NCBI GenBank assembly: GCA_023443925.1
Contig: JAEZSL010000322.1
Coordinates: forward strand, 1-38,735
From: Bacillota bacterium
GTDB lineage: Bacteria > Bacillota_A > Clostridia > Lachnospirales > Lachnospiraceae
Direction: 5' to 3'
Length of the DNA stretch: 38,735 nucleotides
Made by a program: the position numbers and the translations under genes. Within the stretch, counting starts at the first letter, position 1; each line of letters begins with the position of its first letter. Of the stretch, positions 16,936 through 25,971 are shown one piece after another. The notes beneath the pieces were generated by a model, which saw only the letters and a list, made by a program, of their open reading frames with translations, ran no database searches and was not told the origin of the DNA.

Positions 16936-18438
16936 ATGAAATTAAGAAAAATTGTGGCATTATTGATGGTATTTGCAATGATGTCGGTCGCTTTCGTTGG
17001 CTGTTCTAAAGCGGGGGATGACAAAACAAAAGGCAACACAGGCAGCGAAACATCAACAGAAACTACTACCGGTGATGGACAGAATACCGCATCAAACGGT
17101 GAAGTTGTAACTTTGAAATGGATTATGGTTGGTAACGGTATGCCTACAAATTATGACGCATGGTTAGCTAATATTAATCCTTATTTAGCAGAAAAAATAG
17201 GCGTTAACATTGACGTGGAAGTAGTTCCCTGGAGTGACTGGGATACAAGAAGAAGTGTAATCGTTAACTCCGGCGAGAATTTTGATATTTTATTTACCGA
17301 CGGCGGAAAATACACCAGCGAAGTAAGCCTTGGCGCATTTGCAGATATTACGGATATTGTTAAGAATTCTGCTTCTGATTTATATTCTTATATTCCGGCA
17401 GATTACTGGGATGCTGTTTCCGTAAACGGTAAAATTTATTCCGTACCGACTTATAAAGACAGTTCCTCTACACAGTATTTTGTATGGGACAAAGCAATTG
17501 CTGATAAATATAAAGTTGATTATGAAAAAGAAAATCCTACTTTGGCTTCTTTAACTGATACTTTTAAGGCAATGAAAGAAGGCGAAGGAACAACTCCGGT
17601 AATCACAGATAAGGCTGGTTTTGAAGTTGTTACCAGTGTATATGACCAGATGGGTGCAGGTTTAGTACCTTTGGGTGTAAGATATGACGATCAGTCCCGT
17701 AAAGTTGTAAATGTACTGGAACAGGAAGACATTTTAAGCCAGTTGGATACGGTTCATCAGTGGTATAAAGACGGTATCATCAATGCAGATGCTCCTGCAG
17801 TTGGTGAAGCTCCCAGTTACAGAATGTTCTATGTCGCTCAGGGGTGGTCCAGTGCAGCTAAAACTACCTGGGGTCCTAACATGGGTGTTGAAGCGGTAGC
17901 TCAGAAATTTATTGATACAATCGTTTCCAACAATACAGTTCGCGGTTCCTTAAACGGTGTTTCCGCAAGCAGCAAGAATCCTGAAAAGTGTCTGCAGTTC
18001 TTACAGTTACTTAATTTAGATTCCAAAGTAAGAGATGCTTTCTACTATGGTCTTGAAGGTGAAAACTTTAACTACAATGCAAACAATGAAATCGAAAAGA
18101 TTAACAATGACTGGACTATGGCCGGTTATACACAGGGAACATTCTTTACCGTTTCTAAACTTGCTGATGATGAAATTAATCAGTGGGATGAAGTTAAAGA
18201 ATTAAATGCTAACGCAAATCCTTCCGTATTATTAGGATTCAATCTTGATACAAGTAAAATCGAAACAGAACTTGCCAATTGCCGTTCCGTATATGAAAAA
18301 TATAAGAGCGAGTTAATGACAGGTGCAAAAGAACCAAGAGAGTTAGTTAAAGCAATCAGTGCTGAACTTGATGCAGCCGGTTTCCAGACTATTGTTAAAG
18401 AAGCTCAGTCACAGATTGATGCTTATGCACAACAATAA
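16936..18438 (+). CDS. Extracellular sugar-binding lipoprotein of the ABC importer (DUF3502-type)
   Basis: This 500-residue lipoprotein has a signal peptide (MKLRKIVALLMVFAMMSVAFVGC) with the lipobox cysteine at residue 23, then a Ser/Thr/Gly-rich linker and a family 1 extracellular solute-binding fold. The C-terminal segment (from about residue 430, FNLDTSKIETELANC onward) matches the DUF3502-type end seen in LplA/YtcQ-like proteins. It captures oligosaccharide outside the membrane and delivers it to the two permeases just upstream. GGAGG lies upstream of the ATG. It is followed by a strong terminator, so downstream glycosidase genes receive less transcript than the transporter. Confidence 0.93.
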   Translation: MKLRKIVALLMVFAMMSVAFVGCSKAGDDKTKGNTGSETSTETTTGDGQNTASNGEVVTLKWIMVGNGMPTNYDAWLANINPYLAEKIGVNIDVEVVPWSDWDTRRSVIVNSGENFDILFTDGGKYTSEVSLGAFADITDIVKNSASDLYSYIPADYWDAVSVNGKIYSVPTYKDSSSTQYFVWDKAIADKYKVDYEKENPTLASLTDTFKAMKEGEGTTPVITDKAGFEVVTSVYDQMGAGLVPLGVRYDDQSRKVVNVLEQEDILSQLDTVHQWYKDGIINADAPAVGEAPSYRMFYVAQGWSSAAKTTWGPNMGVEAVAQKFIDTIVSNNTVRGSLNGVSASSKNPEKCLQFLQLLNLDSKVRDAFYYGLEGENFNYNANNEIEKINNDWTMAGYTQGTFFTVSKLADDEINQWDEVKELNANANPSVLLGFNLDTSKIETELANCRSVYEKYKSELMTGAKEPRELVKAISAELDAAGFQTIVKEAQSQIDAYAQQ

Positions 18439-18448
18439 ATATTAACAG

Positions 18449-18476
18449 GCCGCCTGCTTAGGCAGGCGGCGTTTTT
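18449..18476 (+). terminator. Terminator after the binding-protein gene, internal to the mannoside locus
   Basis: GCCGCCTGC (18449-18457) pairs perfectly with GCAGGCGGC (18462-18470) across a 4-nt loop, followed by GTTTTT. The next gene starts 42 bp later without an obvious new promoter, so partial readthrough is likely. Confidence 0.85.
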
Positions 18477-18517
18477 ACGTTTAAAATTAACAATGCAGCA
18501 AAAGGAGGTTTATTCGC

Positions 18518-19507
18518 ATGAGTAAAATAATTGGCAGTTCCCTGCCTGGTATCCCCTGGGTAGATAAACCTGAAAATTACAAAATGCCGGTATGGCGTTA
18601 TCCTGAGAATCCGATTATCGGAAGAGACGCGATTGAAAGCTCAAACAGTGTTTTTAACAGCGCCGTGGTACCTTTTAAAGACGGGTATGCCGGTGTATTC
18701 CGCTGCGACAGTAAATCTGTCAGCATGGATATATTTCCGGGGTTTAGTAAAGACGGTATCCATTGGGAGATCAATGAAAAACCCGTAACCTTTGAAGGAG
18801 AAGATGAAGAAATCACAAAAAGGGAATATCGTTATGATCCACGAGTATGCTTTGTGGAAGACCGTTATTATGTAACCTGGTGTAACGGTTACCATGGACC
18901 TACCATCGGTATGGGCTATACCTTTGATTTTAAAACCTTCTACCAATTAGAAAATGCTTTTCTTCCATACAACCGCAACGGTGTATTGTTTCCTCGTAAG
19001 ATTGACGGATATTATGGATTATTAAGCCGTCCCAGCGATACGGGCCATACTCCTTTCGGAGATATTTTCTACAGCCGAAGCAAGGATATGGAATATTGGG
19101 GCCACCACCGTCATGTAATGGATCCCGTAAAAGGTGATGCATCCGCATGGCAGTCAACCAAGATTGGACCCGGTCCGGTACCCATTGAAACCGATGAGGG
19201 ATGGCTCCTCATTTACCACGGCGTAATCAACACCTGCAACGGCTTCGTATATCGTGTAGGCTGTGCACTTTTAGATCTTGACGAACCCTGGAAAGTAAAA
19301 ATGCGATCCAAATATTATATCCTGGCACCTCATGAATATTATGAATGTGTCGGAGATGTTCCCAACGTAGTATTTCCCTGTGCGGCGCTGGCTGATGCGG
19401 ATACCGGCCGTATTGCCCTGTATTACGGCTGTGCGGACACGGTTACCGGTCTGGCCTTTACTACCGTTGATGATTTAATGGAATACATGAAAAAAAATCC
19501 TTTATAA
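18518..19507 (+). CDS. GH130 beta-mannoside phosphorylase
   Basis: This 329-residue glycoside hydrolase family 130 enzyme is a five-bladed propeller that phosphorolyses beta-mannosides to mannose 1-phosphate. Visible family features are [10 protein letters not shown] and [11 protein letters not shown] near the N-terminus, the catalytic-acid segment RYDPRV (Asp at about residue 107), [21 protein letters not shown] and the C-terminal YYGCADT. It lacks a signal peptide and acts in the cytoplasm. With the neighbouring alpha-mannosidase it fits subgroup 2-like enzymes acting on mannosyl-beta-1,4-GlcNAc or manno-oligosaccharides. The exact acceptor specificity cannot be decided from sequence by eye. 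AAAGGAGG precedes the start. Confidence 0.92.
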   Translation: MSKIIGSSLPGIPWVDKPENYKMPVWRYPENPIIGRDAIESSNSVFNSAVVPFKDGYAGVFRCDSKSVSMDIFPGFSKDGIHWEINEKPVTFEGEDEEITKREYRYDPRVCFVEDRYYVTWCNGYHGPTIGMGYTFDFKTFYQLENAFLPYNRNGVLFPRKIDGYYGLLSRPSDTGHTPFGDIFYSRSKDMEYWGHHRHVMDPVKGDASAWQSTKIGPGPVPIETDEGWLLIYHGVINTCNGFVYRVGCALLDLDEPWKVKMRSKYYILAPHEYYECVGDVPNVVFPCAALADADTGRIALYYGCADTVTGLAFTTVDDLMEYMKKNPL

Positions 19508-19522
19508 TATTCTTATCAGGAG

Positions 19523-19580
19523 CTGTTATCAGTCTTCTGTTAAATGGCTGATAACAGGAATAAGTTTTTATTCCTGTTAT
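19523..19580 (+). other. Two mutually exclusive hairpins between the GH130 and GH38 genes
   Basis: Hairpin A pairs CTGTTATCAG (19523-19532) with CTGATAACAG (19548-19557). Hairpin B pairs ATAACAGGAATAA (19551-19563) with TTATTCCTGTTAT (19568-19580), 13 bp perfect with a 4-nt loop. They share 19551-19557, so only one can form fully. Neither is followed by a good U tract, so this may be a switch, an mRNA processing site or a duplicated palindrome rather than a simple terminator. Confidence 0.6.
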
Positions 19581-19641
19581 TTGCCTTATGGGCGGTAAAA
19601 AATTGTTATGTTTTATTTCTGGGGCTGTTTTTTTTAGAAGT

Positions 19642-19748
19642 GGGAACAAAAGAGAAATAGGTACGAAAGAAATAGGAACAAAAGAAAAGTAACAAAAGAA
19701 ATAGTAACAAAAGAATAGGTAAGAAAGAAATAGGAATGATAGAAATAG
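19642..19748. repeat. Purine-rich tandem repeat, about seven imperfect 15-bp units
   Basis: Units of the type GGAACAAAAGAAATA repeat about seven times, two of them one base short. The reverse strand is open across it and would read Phe/Leu/Ile-rich pentapeptides, but has no ribosome binding site. The array ends about 30 bp before the alpha-mannosidase start. Confidence 0.8.
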
Positions 19749-19780
19749 ACCAGGGTGCAGAGGCACAGAAGGGAGTTTGA

Positions 19781-22700
19781 ATGGATTTCTTAGATAAAAG
19801 AATTAACGGAATTTGTAATGAATTAAATAAACTGTCCGTTGTTCAAAAGGTAGGGGTAGAAAATTGGACCTTTAAAAAAGGAAACTATATTCATCCGGAG
19901 GATGTGGATGCCTCCAAGGAAGCCTGGCAGGATTTTGACAGCAGGACCATGCACTGGTATGGACCGGATGAACATTACTGGTTCCGGACAGATTTTACCG
20001 TACCGGAAAAGCTTAACAAAAAGTCCATGTGGTTAAACGTAAAAACACAGATTGAAGAATGGGATGACGGTAAAAATCCGCAATTTCTTTTGTTCGTAAA
20101 CGGTGTGGCAACCCAGGGAATTGATATGAACCACAGAAGGGTATTCTTAACGGAGTCTGCTGCAGCCGGCGAGACGTACCGCCTGGAGTTGCAGTCCTAC
20201 ACAGGTATTCTTCATACCGAGTTTAATCTTATTGTAGAAATGCTGGAAATCGATCCGAAAATTGAGAAATTATATTATGATATAAAAGTACCTCTAAGTG
20301 CCTTTACACGTATGGAGAAAGATGATAAGGCCAGAAGGGATCTTGAAAATGTATTAAATAACTGTATCAATAAATTGGATTTAAGAACACCCTATTCTGA
20401 AAACTTTTACAATACTTTGGCGGAAGCGGACAGATATTTAGATAAAGCACTTTATGAAGATATGGCCGGATATGAGGACATTATTGCCACTTGTATCGGA
20501 CATACCCATATTGATGTGGCCTGGTGGTGGACGGTGGAACAGACCCGCGAAAAAGTAGGCCGCAGTTTTGCAACGGTATTAAAATTGATGGAGGAATACC
20601 CGAATTACCGGTTTATGTCCAGCCAGCCCCAATTATATTATTTTCTTAAGGAAAGATATCCCGAATTATATGCCAGGTTAAAAGAAAAGGTAAAAGAAGG
20701 CCGCTGGGAACCGGAAGGCGGCATGTGGGTGGAAGCTGACTGTAACCTGACCTCCGGGGAATCACTGGTCCGACAGTTTATGCACGGTAAAAAGTTCTTT
20801 AAAGAAGAATTCGGCATCGACAACAAGATATTATGGCTGCCGGATGTATTCGGCTATTCCGGTGCCTTGCCCCAGATTATGAAAAAAAGCGGAATCGACT
20901 ATTTTATGACCACGAAACTAGCCTGGAACCAGTTTAACAAGATTCCCAATGATACACTTCTCTGGAAAGGTATTGACGGAACCGAGATCTTTACCCACCT
21001 CATAACTACCCTTGGTGTGGGACAGGATAGCAGTGAATTCTTTACCACCTATAACGGCATGCTACATCCTGATTCCATTATGGGAGGCTGGATTCGTTAC
21101 CAGAACAAAGAGATTAACAATGATATATTGATTTCTTACGGATATGGTGACGGCGGCGGCGGACCTACCAGGGAAATGTTAGAAACCTCTGTCCGTATGG
21201 AAAAGGGAGTGCGCGGAATACCTAAAGTCCGTCAGGAATTTGCGGGAACATACTTTAAAGAGCTTTATGACAGGGTAAGAGACAATAACAGGCTTGCCGT
21301 ATGGGAAGGGGAATTTTATTTTGAGTACCATAGAGGTACCTATACTTCCATGGCAAGAAATAAACGCTCCAACCGTAAAAGCGAGTTAAAGCTTATGGAT
21401 CTGGAACTGTTGTCCGTACTGGCGGCAGACAAGGCAGAATATCCGGCTATAGAACTGGATTCCATATGGAAGACGGTACTAATCAATCAGTTCCATGATA
21501 TCCTGCCCGGCTCTTCCATTCATGAAGTTTATGAAGTAACTAGAAAAGAGTATGCCTGGCTGGAAGAAAAGATAGCTGAATTGACAAAAGAACGTCTGGA
21601 TGCATTGACAGAAGCAGGAGATGGAATTACAATTTATAATACATTAGGTTTTGAACGTAATGATGTGATCAGCCTGGGCGAATGCTCTGCGAAAGCTTTA
21701 ACAGACGGTGCGGGCAATTATTATCCCGTACAGCAGACCGGTACCGGCGCGGTGGCTTATGTCTCCGGACTTCCCTCCAAGGGCAGTAAAACTTTCGCTT
21801 TTGCCGGGAAGGAGGCAGAGACTGCCTTTGATTTAAACGGTTTCGTACTGGAAACTCCCTTCTATCAGATTGTCATAAATGAGCAGGGACTGTTTACTTC
21901 CATCTATGATAAGGAAAATGACAGAGAAGTATTAAAAGACGGTGAATACGGTAATCTGCTGCGTATGTACGAAGATAAGCCGATATACTATGATAACTGG
22001 GATATCGATATTTATTATACGGAAAAGTACTGGGATGCTACGGAGCTTACCCGTTTGGAATGGACGGAAATTGGTTCGGTTCGGGCCACACTTGAAATTG
22101 ACCGTAAGATCAGCAGCTCTGTTATCCGCCAGAAAATTTATTTCTATGCCGGCAGCAGAAGAATTGAATTCGATACTTATGTGGACTGGAAGGAACACCA
22201 GCATTTATTAAAAGTGCATTTTCCGGTGGATATCCATTCCGATGAAGCGACCTTTGATATTCAGTTTGGTAATGTAACCAGAAAGGTTCATGCGAATACC
22301 AGCTGGGATAAAGCCAGATTTGAAAGCTGCGGACAGAAATGGATGGATTTATCCGAAGGACACTACGGTGTCAGCTTATTAAATGACTGTAAGTACGGTC
22401 ATTCTGTAAAAGACGGCAATATGGCAATTACCCTGATTAAATCCGGAATCGAACCCAATCCGGTAACCGACCAGGAAGAGCACTACTTTACCTATGCCCT
22501 CTATCCCCATGCAGGGACCTGGAGAAGCGGCGGTACGGTGAAAGAGGCTTATAAGCTGAACCAGCCGGCTCTCTCGGTAAACGGCGGAGTTCCCGGGACA
22601 CAAAATTCTTTTGTATCAGTGGATAAAGACAATGTGATACTGGAAACAGTTAAAAGAGCGGAAGACGGTGAGGGAGTAATACTGCGTATGTATGAGTGTG

Positions 22701-22870
22701 AAAATGCCCTGACCAAAGCTTTCATTAAGTTAGGAGCAGCTCCTGTAAGTGCTGTCTATGAGTGCAATCTTTTAGAAGAAAAGCTCTGCGACATACCGGT
22801 AACCGGCGAAGGCTTTAAGATAAGCATTAAACCGTACGAAATCAAGACCTACAGGGTTATCTTTAAGTAA
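19781..22870 (+). CDS. GH38 alpha-mannosidase
   Basis: This 1029-residue glycoside hydrolase family 38 enzyme is of full length for bacterial members. An N-terminal beta-sandwich (about 1-220) precedes the catalytic barrel with the zinc motif HTHIDVAWWW (His243 and Asp245). The nucleophile is Asp355 in LPDVFGYS, and the later zinc ligand is His572 in NQFHDILPGSS. The C-terminal beta domains complete the protein. It has no signal peptide and so cleaves alpha-linked mannose from imported glycans in the cytoplasm. Linkage preference is not evident. It lies in the same orientation as the mannoside importer and GH130 phosphorylase, separated by the hairpins and repeats at 19523-19748. AAGGGAG precedes the ATG. 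Confidence 0.95.
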   Translation: MDFLDKRINGICNELNKLSVVQKVGVENWTFKKGNYIHPEDVDASKEAWQDFDSRTMHWYGPDEHYWFRTDFTVPEKLNKKSMWLNVKTQIEEWDDGKNPQFLLFVNGVATQGIDMNHRRVFLTESAAAGETYRLELQSYTGILHTEFNLIVEMLEIDPKIEKLYYDIKVPLSAFTRMEKDDKARRDLENVLNNCINKLDLRTPYSENFYNTLAEADRYLDKALYEDMAGYEDIIATCIGHTHIDVAWWWTVEQTREKVGRSFATVLKLMEEYPNYRFMSSQPQLYYFLKERYPELYARLKEKVKEGRWEPEGGMWVEADCNLTSGESLVRQFMHGKKFFKEEFGIDNKILWLPDVFGYSGALPQIMKKSGIDYFMTTKLAWNQFNKIPNDTLLWKGIDGTEIFTHLITTLGVGQDSSEFFTTYNGMLHPDSIMGGWIRYQNKEINNDILISYGYGDGGGGPTREMLETSVRMEKGVRGIPKVRQEFAGTYFKELYDRVRDNNRLAVWEGEFYFEYHRGTYTSMARNKRSNRKSELKLMDLELLSVLAADKAEYPAIELDSIWKTVLINQFHDILPGSSIHEVYEVTRKEYAWLEEKIAELTKERLDALTEAGDGITIYNTLGFERNDVISLGECSAKALTDGAGNYYPVQQTGTGAVAYVSGLPSKGSKTFAFAGKEAETAFDLNGFVLETPFYQIVINEQGLFTSIYDKENDREVLKDGEYGNLLRMYEDKPIYYDNWDIDIYYTEKYWDATELTRLEWTEIGSVRATLEIDRKISSSVIRQKIYFYAGSRRIEFDTYVDWKEHQHLLKVHFPVDIHSDEATFDIQFGNVTRKVHANTSWDKARFESCGQKWMDLSEGHYGVSLLNDCKYGHSVKDGNMAITLIKSGIEPNPVTDQEEHYFTYALYPHAGTWRSGGTVKEAYKLNQPALSVNGGVPGTQNSFVSVDKDNVILETVKRAEDGEGVILRMYECENALTKAFIKLGAAPVSAVYECNLLEEKLCDIPVTGEGFKISIKPYEIKTYRVIFK

Positions 22871-22876
22871 TAACAG

Positions 22877-22975
22877 AGCAGTTTTCAGGCGGGCTGGAGA
22901 CGGTCGTTTAAGAAGCCATTCGAAGGAATACACGCTTCTTAATCAGCAGCCGGATAATAGTGCCTGAAAGCTGCT
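22877..22975 (+). terminator. Long branched hairpin after the alpha-mannosidase gene
   Basis: The outer arms AGCAGTTTTCAGGC (22877-22890) and GCCTGAAAGCTGCT (22962-22975) pair with one mismatch. An inner perfect stem TTAAGAAGC/GCTTCTTAA (22908-22916 and 22934-22942) sits within. TTTTCTT follows the outer arm, so it can terminate transcription, although it is much larger than a usual terminator. Confidence 0.6.
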
Positions 22976-23076
22976 TTTCTTAAAAGCGGAAGAAAGTACT
23001 GCAGTGAATGTAAAATTTCATTATACGAAATGATTATAAGGAGCCGACCGGGGCTTACTATTGGAGGTACGAAAAG

Positions 23077-25452
23077 ATGCACAGGAACGAAGAAAATACA
23101 TCTAAATTATATCAGGACAGCACTCGTTCTGCTTTTGAACGGGCAGAGGACTTATTGTCCAGAATGACGGTGAAGGAAAAAGTCGGTCAGTTAAACCAGA
23201 GACTGTATGGGTTTTCCGCATATAAACGTAGGGAAGACCAAATTGAACTAACGCAGGAGTTTAAAGAGGAAGTAGAAAAATGCGGCGGCCTTGGTGTCCT
23301 GTATGGTTTATACCGGGCTGATCCCTGGTCGGGAAAGGATTTTACAACGGGACTAACAGGAGTTTTGGCGCCTAAGGCATATAACCAGGTACAAAAATAT
23401 GTTATGGAGCATTCCAGATTAGGTATCCCCATGATGTTAAGTACGGAATGTCCTCACGGACACCAGGCTTTGTCCGGGTACTTACTGCCGGTAAATTTAA
23501 GTGTTGGTGCTTCTTTTCATCCAAAGCTTCTGAAAAAAGCTTACCAGGTCTGCGGAAAACAGTTAAAAGAAATGGGGGTTCATATGGCCTTGATTTCCGT
23601 ACTGGATGTTTTAAGAGATCCCAGATGGGGGAGAAGTGAAGAATGTTACGGGGAAGATCCTTATCTTTCTTCTGAGCTTGCGAAAGCTGCGGTTGAGGGA
23701 ATACAGGATAACAAAATTGCAGCGGTTGCCAAGCATTTTTGTGCCCAGGGAGAAGGTACCGGAGGAATCAATGCCAGTGCCGCCCGCATTGGCGAAAGGG
23801 AACTAAGAGAAATACATCTTCCGGCCGCAAAGGCCTGTGCAGAGGCAGGAGCTATGGGAGTTATGGCGGCTTACAATGAAATAGACGGCATACCCTGCCA
23901 TGGCAATAAGAAACTTTTAACCGGAATTCTCCGTGAAGAGATGCAGTTTAAGGGTGTCATTATGGCAGATGGCGTGGCAGTGGACCGGTTGGATGTTATG
24001 ACCGGTGATAATGTATTATCCGGTGCCTTGGCACTTAAATCCGGTGTCGATATCAGTCTGTGGGATGAAGGTTTCTCAAAACTGGAGGAAGCATTTGAAA
24101 AAGGCATGATTTCCATGGAGGATCTGGACCAGGCAGTACTGCGTGTACTGGCGCTTAAGTTTGAACTTGGTTTGTTTGAAAATCCCTATATAGAAGAATC
24201 GGATTCCTGGATGGAGTATAATACAAAGAACTATCCGGAAGCCCTTGAACTGGCCAGGGAATCCGTGGTTTTACTGAAAAATAAGAACCGGATACTTCCG
24301 CTGAATCCAGCAAAGCTTAAAAAAATTGCAGTAATCGGACCAAATGCGGATGAGATATATAACCAGTTAGGTGACTATACACCACCTATTCATAATAAAG
24401 ACGGGATAACCGTTTTAAAAGGAATCAGGGATTTCGTGGATCATAACAAAGCATCGGCGGAGATAAAATACCATAAAGGCTGCGGCTTATTTGGCGGAAC
24501 AATAGAAGAGATTCAGGAAGCGGCAAAGCTGGCGGAAGAATGCGACTGTACAGTTCTGGTACTTGGAGGTTCCTCCAGCCGCTTTGGCCAGGTGGAGTTT
24601 GATTCCAATGGGGCGGCCATAACTAACGGGCCGGTTACTATGGACTGCGGCGAAGGTGTAGACAGCGTAGATCTTAAGTTACCGGGACTGCAGAAAGAAT
24701 TGGCAGAAGCTATATTTAAAACCGGACGCCCGGTTATTACGGTGCTGATTCAGGGTAGGCCTTATTCGGTTGCGGAGATTGCACAACATTCGGATGGATT
24801 ACTGAGTGCCTTTTATCCCGGTGTATCGGGAGGCCAGGCCATCGCAGAAATCCTGTTTGGAGAGATAAATCCCTCCGGTCATCTGCCGGTTTCCCTTCCC
24901 AGACACCCTTCCCAGATACCGGTATATTATAATTTTAAGAGTTCTTATGCTGCTATGAACTACTATAATGTCGATAAAACACCATTGTATTCTTTTGGAT
25001 ATGGATTAAGCTATACGGATTTTGATTATACGGAGGTTTCCCTGGAATATTCGGCTTATAATTCAAGCCAAGTTAAGGAGGGGATTTGTCTGGAAAATAA
25101 GGCTGATGCAAAAGTAAATTCAAGTAAAATAAGCACCCATGTCTTAATGGACGGTGAGATACGGATAAACTTTAAAATCACAAATCAGGGAAATCATGAC
25201 GGCTATGCTGTTCCGCAGCTTTATATAAAGGATGTCCAGTCCGGTACCATCCGCAGAGTAAAGGAATTAAAAGCGTTCGAGAAAGTATGGGTACCAAGTG
25301 GTGAAGCAAAACCCTGCTCCTTAACCTTAAATATGGAGAAACTGTCCGTATGGAACGAAAATATGGAGTTCACCGTTGAACCGGGCGAATTCGTTTTAAT
25401 GCTTTCTGACGGCTCCAGAGATTTGTGGACAGGGCATTTATATCTGGAATAA
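23077..25452 (+). CDS. GH3 family glycoside hydrolase (beta-glycosidase)
   Basis: This 791-residue three-domain glycoside hydrolase family 3 enzyme has an N-terminal barrel (about 20-360), an alpha/beta sandwich (about 390-620) and a C-terminal fibronectin III-like domain (about 700-785). Motifs seen are DVLRDPRWGRSEECYGEDPYL, VAKHFCAQGEGTGG and the nucleophile region GVIMADGVAVDRL with Asp at about residue 298. It removes a terminal beta-linked sugar (glucose, xylose or N-acetylglucosamine are all possible). No signal peptide is seen, so it acts in the cytoplasm. As the last gene of the mannoside locus it may trim side residues or linker sugars of the imported glycan. TTGGAGG precedes the start. 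Confidence 0.93.
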   Translation: MHRNEENTSKLYQDSTRSAFERAEDLLSRMTVKEKVGQLNQRLYGFSAYKRREDQIELTQEFKEEVEKCGGLGVLYGLYRADPWSGKDFTTGLTGVLAPKAYNQVQKYVMEHSRLGIPMMLSTECPHGHQALSGYLLPVNLSVGASFHPKLLKKAYQVCGKQLKEMGVHMALISVLDVLRDPRWGRSEECYGEDPYLSSELAKAAVEGIQDNKIAAVAKHFCAQGEGTGGINASAARIGERELREIHLPAAKACAEAGAMGVMAAYNEIDGIPCHGNKKLLTGILREEMQFKGVIMADGVAVDRLDVMTGDNVLSGALALKSGVDISLWDEGFSKLEEAFEKGMISMEDLDQAVLRVLALKFELGLFENPYIEESDSWMEYNTKNYPEALELARESVVLLKNKNRILPLNPAKLKKIAVIGPNADEIYNQLGDYTPPIHNKDGITVLKGIRDFVDHNKASAEIKYHKGCGLFGGTIEEIQEAAKLAEECDCTVLVLGGSSSRFGQVEFDSNGAAITNGPVTMDCGEGVDSVDLKLPGLQKELAEAIFKTGRPVITVLIQGRPYSVAEIAQHSDGLLSAFYPGVSGGQAIAEILFGEINPSGHLPVSLPRHPSQIPVYYNFKSSYAAMNYYNVDKTPLYSFGYGLSYTDFDYTEVSLEYSAYNSSQVKEGICLENKADAKVNSSKISTHVLMDGEIRINFKITNQGNHDGYAVPQLYIKDVQSGTIRRVKELKAFEKVWVPSGEAKPCSLTLNMEKLSVWNENMEFTVEPGEFVLMLSDGSRDLWTGHLYLE

Positions 25453-25506
25453 ACGGCGAATCACATTTCCAGCCTGTTCCTGCATAAATTGATATGTAAA
25501 CGGATG

Positions 25507-25553
25507 ATCCGGGAAACATAAGTTTAAAGCTTATGCTTCTCGGATTATTTTTT
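25507..25553 (+). terminator. Rho-independent terminator after the GH3 gene
   Basis: A stem is formed by ATCCGGGAA + CATAAG on the left and CTTATG + TTCTCGGAT on the right, with one small internal mismatch, around a 7-nt loop. TTATTTTTT follows. It closes the mannoside locus. The rest of 25453-25835 shows no gene. Confidence 0.85.
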
Positions 25554-25835
25554 GATTTATAGAATTGGGTGCCTTGACGGGCAGGAGGAATCCTTCGCAG
25601 AAAGGAGATATAGTGCTGTGTAATCCCTCAAGATATGTGGTGTCATAGAAAAATAACGCCTAGTCTCCATAGTGAAATTACTGCATATAATATGGACGTT
25701 AGTATAAAAGCAGCACATCAACTTTCATTATGATTCAAACGGTGTATGATAAAGGTTTAATATCGTATGATGATCATTTAGAAGTGAATACTTAAGGTAG
25801 GTTTTTAATTATTTTAAAATTATTTCAAAATGGTA

Positions 25836-25864
25836 TTGACATTAATATAAATATAGTGTACTAT
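25836..25864 (+). promoter_or_regulatory. Promoter of the GntR-ABC operon
   Basis: A perfect TTGACA (25836-25841) and TACTAT (25859-25864, four of six consensus positions) are separated by 17 bp. The -10 element lies inside the palindromic operator candidate. Confidence 0.6.
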
Positions 25865-25878
25865 CTAACTAGATCACT
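25855..25878. promoter_or_regulatory. Candidate GntR/YtrA operator (24-bp palindrome)
   Basis: The site has the symmetric pattern AGTG-nn-CTA-nn-TA-nn-TAG-nn-CACT. It overlaps the -10 element and transcription start of the operon that encodes the GntR-type regulator, which suggests autorepression. Confidence 0.55.
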
Positions 25879-25971
25879 GGTAATGAGGTACTGGTTGAAA
25901 TCGTTATCCAAAGTACAATGTGATAAAAATAAATATTTATTAATCCCAATAAATAAGAAAGGAGGCAGTGA

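Noticed and set aside
19461..19766. 101-codon reverse-strand frame across the 15-bp repeats
   Set aside because: It overlaps the end of the GH130 gene and consists largely of the repeat read as Phe/Leu-rich pentapeptides, with no ribosome binding site.
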